A DNA stretch of 40,057 bases. It comes from Oligoflexia bacterium (GTDB lineage Bacteria; Bdellovibrionota; UBA1018; CAIPTA01). The stretch spans positions 1 to 40,057 of the forward strand of contig JAMLID010000029.1 of the NCBI GenBank assembly GCA_023954355.1, in the 5' to 3' direction. Made by a program: the position numbers and the translations under genes. Under the pieces are notes generated by a model, which ran no database searches, was not told the origin of the DNA, and saw only the letters and a program-made list of their open reading frames with translations. This document shows, one piece after another, positions 33,185 through 40,057 of the stretch; positions within the stretch are counted from its first letter, which is position 1, and each line of letters begins with the position of its first letter.

Positions 33185-34402
33185 ATGGATAAATTGATCG
33201 ATACAGAAACAAAAGAATCTGCTCTAGTAGAAGCTATTTCTATTTCAGAACTGACCTATAATATCAAAGATCTCTTAGAGAATGGGATAGGTAAGGTATT
33301 CGTAAGAGGAGAAATTTCGAACTGGCGACCAGCAGCAAGTGGACATATTTATTTTTCTTTAAAAGATGCTGAAACATCTATTTCTTCTGCAATGTTTCGC
33401 GGTGTGGCTTCGAGAATAAAAACAAAATTTAAAGACGGCATGGAAGTTGAGTGTAGGGGAAAAATTTCTGTCTATCCTTTAAGAGGTACCTATCAAATTA
33501 TTGTAGATTCGATGAGCTTAGTAGGAGAAGGTTCGCTACAAGCAAAGTTTGAGGCGTTAAAGCAGAAATTACATAAAGAAGGTCTTTTTGATAGTAGCCG
33601 TAAGAAAAGCCTACCTGCAATGCCTGAAAGAATTGTTGTGGTCACAAGTCCTACGGGGGCGGCGATTAAAGATGTATTATCTGTTTTAAAGCGTAGATAT
33701 GCTGGCGTAAAAGTATTGGTCTACCCAACTTTAGTTCAAGGCGAAGAAGCTCCAATTCAAATGATTGCAGCCTTAGAGGCGATAAATCGATATAAATTAG
33801 GTGATGTGATTTTGCTAACTAGGGGCGGAGGCTCGATAGAAGATTTATGGTGCTTTAACGATGAAAATTTAGCGAGGGCTATCGCTAAGTCAGATTTACC
33901 TATTGTGAGTGCCGTAGGACATGAGATTGATTTTACGATCGCAGATTTTGTGGCCGACTTAAGAGCCCCTACGCCTTCTGCGGCGGCTGAGCTGTTAGTT
34001 CGCGAGCATTCTGTTCTATTAGAGAGCGTTACAGATCTTAAGCAAAGACTTGTTTCTAATGCGAAAAACAATTTTAGAAGATTTCAAATGAATTTTCGAG
34101 AGATATTATCAAAGCTAAAAAATCCAAAAGATAAAATAATTGATTTACAGTTACGCTTTGATGATTGGACAGACCGTCTAATTTCTGTAATCGATGTGGC
34201 GTTAAAAAATGAAAAAAGAAAATTAGATTTTTATTTTCAAAATCTAAATGCCCTTTCGCCTCTTAAAGTTTTAGAGCGTGGATATTCTATAACATTTTTA
34301 GAAAATGGCACTGCTGTTAAAAATGAGAAAGAGATTCCTTTGGGGAGTAAGTTTTCTGTAAAACTTTCTCGCGGGGACATAAAAGCAACGCGAGATTCTT
34401 GA
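33185..34402 (+). CDS. xseA: Exodeoxyribonuclease VII large subunit (XseA)
   Basis: 405 residues with an N-terminal OB fold (KVFVRGEISNWRPAASGHIYFSLKD and MEVECRGKISVYPLRGTYQIIVDSM) and the catalytic domain: VVTSPTGAAIKDVLSVLKRR, VILLTRGGGSIEDLW, VSAVGHEIDFTIADFVADLRAPTPSAAAELL. The C-terminal coiled coil ends with RGYSI. XseA with several XseB subunits degrades single-stranded DNA from either end. xseB is not adjacent; instead a kinase-like gene starts eight bases later. Ribosome-binding site GAGGT before the ATG. Confidence 0.96.
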   Translation: MDKLIDTETKESALVEAISISELTYNIKDLLENGIGKVFVRGEISNWRPAASGHIYFSLKDAETSISSAMFRGVASRIKTKFKDGMEVECRGKISVYPLRGTYQIIVDSMSLVGEGSLQAKFEALKQKLHKEGLFDSSRKKSLPAMPERIVVVTSPTGAAIKDVLSVLKRRYAGVKVLVYPTLVQGEEAPIQMIAALEAINRYKLGDVILLTRGGGSIEDLWCFNDENLARAIAKSDLPIVSAVGHEIDFTIADFVADLRAPTPSAAAELLVREHSVLLESVTDLKQRLVSNAKNNFRRFQMNFREILSKLKNPKDKIIDLQLRFDDWTDRLISVIDVALKNEKRKLDFYFQNLNALSPLKVLERGYSITFLENGTAVKNEKEIPLGSKFSVKLSRGDIKATRDS

Positions 34403-34409
34403 GGTAGAA

Positions 34410-36065
34410 GTGGAAACAGTTTGGGTTTTACACTCAGAAAGTGAAAATTTAGAAAATCTACTTAGGGCAAATAATTTTGCGCAAATTAAGTATGCAAATA
34501 GCGTTAATGATCTTATTAAAAATGTAAGTAAAGAAGAGCGTCCCATAGTTCTTACGACTTATGAAATAGCAGAAAAATTATCAAATAGAGAAATTCGTTG
34601 TCTGGCACTTCAAATGTTGCCACCGAATCTTAGTTCTGATCGTCTGTTGTTGGCCGTTCGCTCGGTATTGGCCGAAGCTAAGCTTAATTTTGAATTAGAG
34701 ATGGCAGAAAAAGTGCCTTGGGGGTTAAGTTCTAGTTTTTTAACCGAAGATGAGTCTCTTGAAACTCTTGGCTCTTGTATTTTAGACTTAGCAGAAGCAC
34801 GTAATTTCGAATCTATAGAGCAGGCAATATTTAAAGCTTGTTTGAGCTTAGAAAAAGTAAAACTTGTACGAGTGCTTCCGCCAGAAGAAAGCACTTCGTT
34901 TCGAGATGTCGAAAACTTTCAGTTAGCTATTCCCATTCATTTTTCTGAAGAGTTGAAAGCGCATATTTATGTTGAGTTTGAAGAAAAGCCAACTCAAGAA
35001 TCTTTAGATAGAATAGGAGATTTACTTTTCAATCTTTCAGATTCTATTGCTTTATCAGTTGATAGAAACAGAATTATTGTAAGAGCCGAAGAGACGAAAG
35101 CTGTTTGGGAAGCTAGTTTCGATGCTGTAGAAGATCCCGTAGCTATTTTAGATGGACAGTTTAAAATTGTTAGAGCTAATAGAGCGTATGGTACATTTTC
35201 AGAAAAGCCTTTAGTGCGTATTAGAGGGCTTAACCCTGTCTATGTTGATAGTGATAAGTTGAAGTCTCTACCTTGGGGAGAGCCTTCTGAATGGAATATA
35301 CAAAAAGAAAGTAAACATTATCGTATTTTCTTTGATCCGATAAGAGAGCCTCTAGGTACTGGAAGATATGTTCTTCGCTATCATGATGTTTCGGCAGAAT
35401 ATACGCTCACAGAAAAGCTTTTGGCCAGAGAGCAAATTGCCGAAATGGGAATTTTAATCAGCTCGGTTGCCCATGAAATTAATAATCCCATCGGTGGGAT
35501 CATGGCTTTAGGGCAAATTTTATTAAGTGATTTGTCTAAAGATTCTTTTATTCGTTCTGATGTAGAGAATATGTATCATGCGGCTGAGCGATGTAAGCGT
35601 ATAGTGCAAACCATGCTTTCGTTGGTTAGAGCCCCAGATGAAAAAAGTGAAGAGATTGATTTATTTGTAGTTATTTATTCGGCAATTGAATTATTAAATT
35701 CAGAACTTAAAAGGTATAAAATAAAAATGAGTTTACCTGATGAAGAAATGCGTGGGTCTACTATATTTTTCAATAAGAATCGTGTACTCCAAGTTTTCAT
35801 ACATCTGATTCAGCAAGCAATTGCTTCGATAAAAGAAGATTTTGAAGCGGGAAATAAATTTTTAAAACTCAGAATCGTTAAAGGATATGATTTATACGAA
35901 GTCTTTATTGAAGATAATGGAGATGAAAATAAGCATAGATACGAAATAAAAAGCTCTATTGCGTTTACAGTAACGAAAATGATTTTAGATGAGCTAAGAG
36001 CAGAATATCAATTTATTGCCAGTAGAGGTTTAAATCAGCAAAAAATTATTTTTCCTCTACATTAA
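34410..36065 (+). CDS. Histidine-kinase-like protein with degenerate ATP-binding domain
   Basis: Starts at GTG 34410 with GAGGT just ahead. The first about 90 residues resemble a receiver fold without a clear phospho-aspartate. A PAS-like region follows (about 230-325, SFDAVEDPVAILDGQFKIVRANRAY). The H-box is VAHEINNPIGG with His355, typical of HisKA. The catalytic domain is eroded: the N-box reads VFIHLIQQAIASI (Gln for Asn), the G1 box keeps EDNG but loses the next glycine (DNGDENK), and no GxGxG G2 box is seen. It may be a phospho-accepting or structural pseudokinase. No transmembrane helix is visible, so it is cytoplasmic. Confidence 0.75.
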   Translation: METVWVLHSESENLENLLRANNFAQIKYANSVNDLIKNVSKEERPIVLTTYEIAEKLSNREIRCLALQMLPPNLSSDRLLLAVRSVLAEAKLNFELEMAEKVPWGLSSSFLTEDESLETLGSCILDLAEARNFESIEQAIFKACLSLEKVKLVRVLPPEESTSFRDVENFQLAIPIHFSEELKAHIYVEFEEKPTQESLDRIGDLLFNLSDSIALSVDRNRIIVRAEETKAVWEASFDAVEDPVAILDGQFKIVRANRAYGTFSEKPLVRIRGLNPVYVDSDKLKSLPWGEPSEWNIQKESKHYRIFFDPIREPLGTGRYVLRYHDVSAEYTLTEKLLAREQIAEMGILISSVAHEINNPIGGIMALGQILLSDLSKDSFIRSDVENMYHAAERCKRIVQTMLSLVRAPDEKSEEIDLFVVIYSAIELLNSELKRYKIKMSLPDEEMRGSTIFFNKNRVLQVFIHLIQQAIASIKEDFEAGNKFLKLRIVKGYDLYEVFIEDNGDENKHRYEIKSSIAFTVTKMILDELRAEYQFIASRGLNQQKIIFPLH

Positions 36066-36076
36066 AGAATGCTTCT

Positions 36077-36122
36077 CTAAGGAATGTGAATATTAATTAG
36101 GATTTTGAAAAATATTCCTTAG
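36077..36122. repeat. Inverted repeat between convergent kinase-like gene and pgi
   Basis: CTAAGGAAT (36077-36085) and ATTCCTTAG (36114-36122) are perfect arms with a 28-base spacer, and inner arms GAATATT (36088-36094) / AATATTC (36112-36118) add to it. It sits just after the kinase-like stop and includes the last codons of pgi, so it may act as a two-way terminator, though T-runs are weak. Confidence 0.35.
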
Positions 36123-37362
36123 TTAGTATTTTTGCGCGTTCAACACCAGGTTGGTCAAAAGGGTTAATTTTTAGAAGAGCACCTGCTATGGCCGTAACAG
36201 ATTCCCAAAAATAAAATAGAGCGCCAAACGAGTATTCATCGATTTTATCTACTGATACTGTGATATTAGGAATATTTTTTTCCACAAAAGAATCTCTGGT
36301 GCCTTTTAGCTCGGCAGAGAAGAGGTCTAACATGGACTTATTTTCAAAGCGTGAAAAGTTTTCTAATTTTTTTAGCTCTGCTGGTACGCTTAGTTTTAAA
36401 GGGTTTTTAAATGCTTTAACTTCTGTGAATATGATTTTTTTATTTTTTGGTCCTTCTACATAAAGTTGCACTTGAGAGTGCTGGTCTGTTGTTCCTAGAG
36501 CTGGGTAGGGAGTATAGCCCTTACCTTCTTTACCTAGGCTTTCTGCCCATAACTGGCAGAACCAACGCGAAAAGTCTTTTAAAGAAGAACAATAGGGCAT
36601 AAAAATATGGTTGCTGAACGTAGTAGTAGATTCTTCACATAGAAAAAGCGCCATTTTTAAGACTGAAGACTCTTCAAAGTTTTCTTGTTCGTTAATAAAT
36701 TCGCTATGCGCTCCTTTTTGGAACTCTCTTAAATTTAAAGAGGCAAGGGCAGCAGGTACAAGACCCACTGCAGAGAGTACCGAAAATCTTCCACCTACGG
36801 TTGTAGGTACGGGAAAAGATCGTAGGTCGTAAATTTCCGCGTATTTTCTAAGGTCGCCCTTTTGTTCGTCGGTGCAAATGAGTAGATGCTTTTTCCAAGA
36901 TTCTTTACAGGCGCTTTGTAGCCAGCTCATTACTGTGAGAAGTTGCGAAATAGTTTCAGGAGTATTACCTGACTTAGAAACAGCATAGATAAGTGTTGTT
37001 TTTGGATTTAGCTGAGATAGTTTTTGAGAAAAAAAATCGGGATCATTATTGTCAGCAAATATGAATTTAATTGCACCGTGGTAGAGGCCAGATATAACGG
37101 CTTCACCACCTAGGCTTGATCCGCCAGTGCCTAAAAGCAAAACAGACTCTATTTGTATTTGCTCTTTTAGCAACTGGACATAGTTTTGTATTTCTTCTGC
37201 TAAGCGAAGATTTTTTTCATCCTCATTAGCCAGAGTGCGAAATCCAGCTATGGGAGATTGATCCCAGTTTTTTAATTGGTGTTGAATTTCTTGGATTCTT
37301 GAAGAATCTAGTTTTTGTATTTTATTTGGGTATAGATCTGTTATTTGGATAGATTTTCTCAA
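36097..37362 (-). CDS. pgi: Glucose-6-phosphate isomerase
   Basis: Interconverts glucose 6-phosphate and fructose 6-phosphate. Sugar-isomerase motifs are clear: VLLLGTGGSSLGGEAV, YAVSKSGNTPETISQ, VGGRFSVLSAVGL, the WAESLGKEGKGYTPYPALGTTDQHSQVQLY block and the C-terminal FDQPGVERAK. At 421 residues it is shorter than the 550-residue E. coli type and near the shorter bacterial type. It starts within the end of the acyl-CoA dehydrogenase gene (ATGA overlap of four bases), so the two are coupled despite different pathways. Confidence 0.95.
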   Translation of the reverse strand: MRKSIQITDLYPNKIQKLDSSRIQEIQHQLKNWDQSPIAGFRTLANEDEKNLRLAEEIQNYVQLLKEQIQIESVLLLGTGGSSLGGEAVISGLYHGAIKFIFADNNDPDFFSQKLSQLNPKTTLIYAVSKSGNTPETISQLLTVMSWLQSACKESWKKHLLICTDEQKGDLRKYAEIYDLRSFPVPTTVGGRFSVLSAVGLVPAALASLNLREFQKGAHSEFINEQENFEESSVLKMALFLCEESTTTFSNHIFMPYCSSLKDFSRWFCQLWAESLGKEGKGYTPYPALGTTDQHSQVQLYVEGPKNKKIIFTEVKAFKNPLKLSVPAELKKLENFSRFENKSMLDLFSAELKGTRDSFVEKNIPNITVSVDKIDEYSFGALFYFWESVTAIAGALLKINPFDQPGVERAKILTKEYFSKS

Positions 37363-38489
37363 GAAAGACCTCTTGCAATAATAAATTTTTGGATTTGGCT
37401 AGTACCTTCTACGATTTGCATCATCTTTGCTTCGCGCATATATCTCTCGACTACGTACTCTTCCATATAACCGTATCCACCTAAGACTTGCACTGCATTC
37501 GTTGTGATTTGCATACAAGCTTCTGTGGACTTCAGCTTTGCCATAGACGCCTTGATGCGAAAGTCTTCTCCTTTATCTTTTAAGGCGGCAGCTTGTAGAG
37601 TCAGTAGTCTTGATGCTTCAAGCTCTGTAGCCATTTCAGCAAGCATGAAAGAGATACCTTGGTATTCAATAATATTTTTACCAAACTGCGAGCGTTCTTT
37701 AGCATAAGCAAGGGCTTTGTCTAAAGCCGCACGAGATATGCCGTTAGAGATAGCTGCAATTGAGATTCTTCCACCATCTAGAGCCCCTTTTGCATTGGTG
37801 AAGCCTTCTCCTTCTTTACCGACTAAATTGCCTGCAGGAATTTTTACATTTTCAAAGATAATCTCTTGGGTTGGTGAGGCTCTCATCCCCATTTTTTTCT
37901 CTAACTTGCCCGCTTTTACGCCAGTCGTTTTAGTCTCTACCAAAAATGAGCTCACGCCTTTTGAGCCAGGGCCACCTGTTCTAGCCATAACTATAAAGAG
38001 GTCTGCATGCATTCCATTGGTGATAAACTGTTTTACGCCATTGATTATATAGTGATCGCCTTCTTTTTTGGCCGTGCTTATTAGTGATCCTGCATCGCTT
38101 CCACTAGAGGGTTCTGTTAAGCAAAAGCCACCGATCCATTCGCCGGAGAGAATTTTTGGTAGGTATTTCTTCTTTTGCTCTTCGTTACCAGCTTCTAAAA
38201 TAATAGAGGCGGGTAGGTTTGTTACCGATACTGAGGTTGCATATGCCGATGAATAGTAGCCAAGTTCTTCAAGGAAGAGAGCGTATTCAACAGAACCTAA
38301 TCCAATACCCCCGTAAGATTCAGGGATAGGGATGCTTAGTAAGCCAGCAGCACCTAATTTAGGAAAAAGTTCGCGACGAAAGTGAGAGTTTGCCTCGTCT
38401 TGGTCTACAATGGGAGCAATTTCGGCCTTAGCGAACTTGCGGGTCATTTCGATAATTTCGTTTTGGGTTTCTGAAAGTTGAAAGTCCAT
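37359..38489 (-). CDS. Acyl-CoA dehydrogenase
   Basis: A 376-residue FAD enzyme of fatty-acid or branched-chain acyl-CoA oxidation. The signatures CLTEPSSGSDAGSL and QVLGGYGYMEEYVVERYMREAKMMQIVEGTSQIQKFIIARGL are present, with the catalytic base Glu361 in IVEGTSQIQ. Length and catalytic-base placement match the short-chain (butyryl) type and its close relatives; the acyl chain length is not decided by sequence alone. It is the first gene of a two-gene unit with pgi, and a GGAG precedes the ATG. Confidence 0.94.
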   Translation of the reverse strand: MDFQLSETQNEIIEMTRKFAKAEIAPIVDQDEANSHFRRELFPKLGAAGLLSIPIPESYGGIGLGSVEYALFLEELGYYSSAYATSVSVTNLPASIILEAGNEEQKKKYLPKILSGEWIGGFCLTEPSSGSDAGSLISTAKKEGDHYIINGVKQFITNGMHADLFIVMARTGGPGSKGVSSFLVETKTTGVKAGKLEKKMGMRASPTQEIIFENVKIPAGNLVGKEGEGFTNAKGALDGGRISIAAISNGISRAALDKALAYAKERSQFGKNIIEYQGISFMLAEMATELEASRLLTLQAAALKDKGEDFRIKASMAKLKSTEACMQITTNAVQVLGGYGYMEEYVVERYMREAKMMQIVEGTSQIQKFIIARGLS

Positions 38490-38602
38490 TTTGGCTCTCC
38501 TTTACTTTGCTACACGGTATTCTGTTTATAACTTTAACTTCTTGGAAAACAAGGTTTTTTCCATTAACTCTTCGTGTTAGCCTAGTTCTATAAGGTGGCC
38601 CC

Positions 38603-40057
38603 ATGAAGTTAGAGTTAATACCAGTTGTGCGGTATTGGGACTATAGTGCCAAAGATATCGATTATTATTTAGATCGTCTAGTTGGAAAAGGCGCGAAGAC
38701 GATTTTGTCTTTTGTGCCTTGGGCACATTTAGAAACAGACCGACATCATTTGTTAAAAAAATTTGTTCGTATCTGTCTTTCGAAAAATCGAAAGGTGAAA
38801 TTAGTTGTTACTCCTGAATTAGGAATCGGCTATCAAAATAATGGGATTCCTGATGATTTACTTCGTGATCGTCAGAACCATGCGCAAGATCGCTTAGGCA
38901 ACCCATTCTACAGCTGTGTGGCTCCGAATATTCATCCTCTGATTAGTTTATTGGCTCCAGTTGCTTTTCAACGATACGGACATTTTTTATTAAAATTCTC
39001 TCAAGAATTAACAGATATATGCGCAGAGTTTTCTTCAGAAAATATCGAGGTAGTGATCACCGATAGTTTATTTAAGCATTATTGTAATGCGGGATTCGAA
39101 GATACTGATAGAGGCGATTATTCTCTACAGCACTTAAGATTTAATGGTTATAAAACTCAAGACTGGAATCCTCAAATGATAGAGAAGATTTTTTTCTCCA
39201 GAGCACATGAGTTTTTAAAATCTAAGCTTTCAAGATTTAAGAATTTGCAGTTATCTACTATTAGTCTTGCTACCCCAAGCTATAGCCTCGATCGATTATT
39301 AGATGAGGTTATGTGTTCTGGTCCTAATTACTATAAGCTTTTTGATTCGTTTTTAAAGCAAAGGGCTTATTGTAGTTCTGCGTGGATGGATGACCTTAGT
39401 AAACTTAAAGATAGAGAAAGAAATTTTCTAATTTCTTCATCATCTATGATTTTCGAAGAAGTATGGATGAGCGAAGATGATTATTTGGGGCTCTCTAATC
39501 CTTTTCGCGCGAAAATGGCCAAGATCAAAGAAAGCTTAGTAGACAGTGGTCATATGGTAAGAAATGCAAAATGCTTGGTGAAAGATCGATTTTCTTCGAC
39601 AAGGGTTGCTAGAACATTACAGCAGAAATTAGGTGTAGCTGTTGAGTACAAAGTTTCTCTATCAGATTTGATTTCTGATTCTGATCCAGAACATAAGTCA
39701 AAGCTTTTGGTTGTTGAAGAGGGTTATGTTCTTGAGCATAAGCAAACGCTTGATCTTTTGGATTATGTGAAAAATAACGAATGCACGGCAGTAGTATTTA
39801 AAACGTCTCTTTGTGAGAAGGGAATAGAAGAGTTTAGGAAACTAAAAACTTTTCGATTAAATCATGGTTGGTTTTTTGAAATAGGTGTTTTTGCTTCTGG
39901 AGGGAACGTCTTATTAGTTGAGAGCGCTGATGAGAGTGGTCTTTCTATAGAAAGCCTTTGTGATAGCTTAGTTTCAGCTGGTAATATTGATCCTTTATGT
40001 GAAATCGAAGTAGCAACAAAGGCAAAGATCACTACACTAACAGTTGATTGGAAAGCC
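38603..40057 (+). CDS. Glycoside hydrolase-like protein (GH42/GH35-type TIM barrel), C-terminus outside window
   Basis: The frame is open from the ATG at 38603 (AAGGTGG just upstream) for 485 codons to the window edge. The N terminus MKLELIPVVRYWDYSAKDIDYYLDRLVGKGAKTILSFVPWAHLE resembles the start of beta-galactosidase-type TIM barrels (GH-A clan). Near residues 370-400, KLLVVEEGYVLEHKQTLDLLDYVKNNECTAVVF resembles the glutamine-amidotransferase-like domain of GH42 enzymes. No signal peptide is seen. The catalytic glutamates are not certain; ELGIGYQ and FEEVWMSE are candidates. It is divergent from the acyl-CoA dehydrogenase gene. Family call is by pattern only. Confidence 0.45.
   Translation, partial: MKLELIPVVRYWDYSAKDIDYYLDRLVGKGAKTILSFVPWAHLETDRHHLLKKFVRICLSKNRKVKLVVTPELGIGYQNNGIPDDLLRDRQNHAQDRLGNPFYSCVAPNIHPLISLLAPVAFQRYGHFLLKFSQELTDICAEFSSENIEVVITDSLFKHYCNAGFEDTDRGDYSLQHLRFNGYKTQDWNPQMIEKIFFSRAHEFLKSKLSRFKNLQLSTISLATPSYSLDRLLDEVMCSGPNYYKLFDSFLKQRAYCSSAWMDDLSKLKDRERNFLISSSSMIFEEVWMSEDDYLGLSNPFRAKMAKIKESLVDSGHMVRNAKCLVKDRFSSTRVARTLQQKLGVAVEYKVSLSDLISDSDPEHKSKLLVVEEGYVLEHKQTLDLLDYVKNNECTAVVFKTSLCEKGIEEFRKLKTFRLNHGWFFEIGVFASGGNVLLVESADESGLSIESLCDSLVSAGNIDPLCEIEVATKAKITTLTVDWKA

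Noticed and set aside
1..40057. CRISPR arrays, tRNAs, rRNAs, insertion sequences and prophage
   Set aside because: No regularly spaced direct repeats, tRNA-like cloverleaves, transposase motifs or phage structural genes were seen on either strand.

Overview
The window is AT-rich (high 30s % G+C by eye) and gene-dense, from a motile, Gram-negative, diderm bacterium. It carries a complete Tol envelope set, FtsEX with an EnvC-type activator, a FlbD-MotA-MotB flagellar block, UvrB and UvrC, and a free-standing cyclic-di-GMP riboswitch RNA. Together with the low G+C content and the gene content, this best suggests a Bdellovibrio-like organism (Bdellovibrionota). That assignment is inference; no rRNA or marker search was possible.

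Region 1 (1-7.1 kb, mostly minus strand). Two poorly characterised envelope proteins, one cut by the window edge, are followed by an intergenic ncRNA on the plus strand. The RNA starts with a GEMM-I (c-di-GMP-I) aptamer and ends in a strong intrinsic terminator that lies inside the 3' end of a convergent inositol monophosphatase gene. Upstream on the minus strand come a class IV aminotransferase, a SpoIID/LytB-domain protein, and an operon of family-4-type uracil-DNA glycosylase, NfeD protease and slipin (SPFH).

Region 2 (7.1-14.3 kb). Two small zinc-ribbon proteins, uvrC (apparently lacking its C-terminal HhH domain), two tandem overlapping KamA-family radical-SAM aminomutases (a lysine 2,3-aminomutase type and an EpmB-like paralogue), and uvrB.

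Region 3 (14.3-23.2 kb). A methyltransferase coupled to an unrecognised ORF; flbD-motA-motB; a secreted protein made of two four-cysteine repeats; then on the minus strand a TfoX-like protein, purA and serA, and a GAF/AAA+/Fis sigma-54 activator with a small downstream gene and terminator.

Region 4 (23.2-28.9 kb, minus strand). tolQ-tolR-tolA-tolB without an adjacent pal, preceded by a CPBP intramembrane protease and by a gene that appears split by a frameshift at an A6 run. The repaired reading would be an SH3-like domain followed by an M48-family-like domain that has lost the HEXXH zinc motif.

Region 5 (29-40 kb). ftsE-ftsX-envC-ctpA-xseA and a histidine-kinase-like protein with a degenerate ATP-binding domain run on the plus strand. 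pgi and an acyl-CoA dehydrogenase lie on the minus strand. A long plus-strand ORF resembling a GH42/GH35-type glycoside hydrolase runs off the window.

I saw no tRNA, rRNA, CRISPR array, insertion sequence or prophage. The only gap over 300 bases without a protein gene (884-1334) is filled by the riboswitch RNA.
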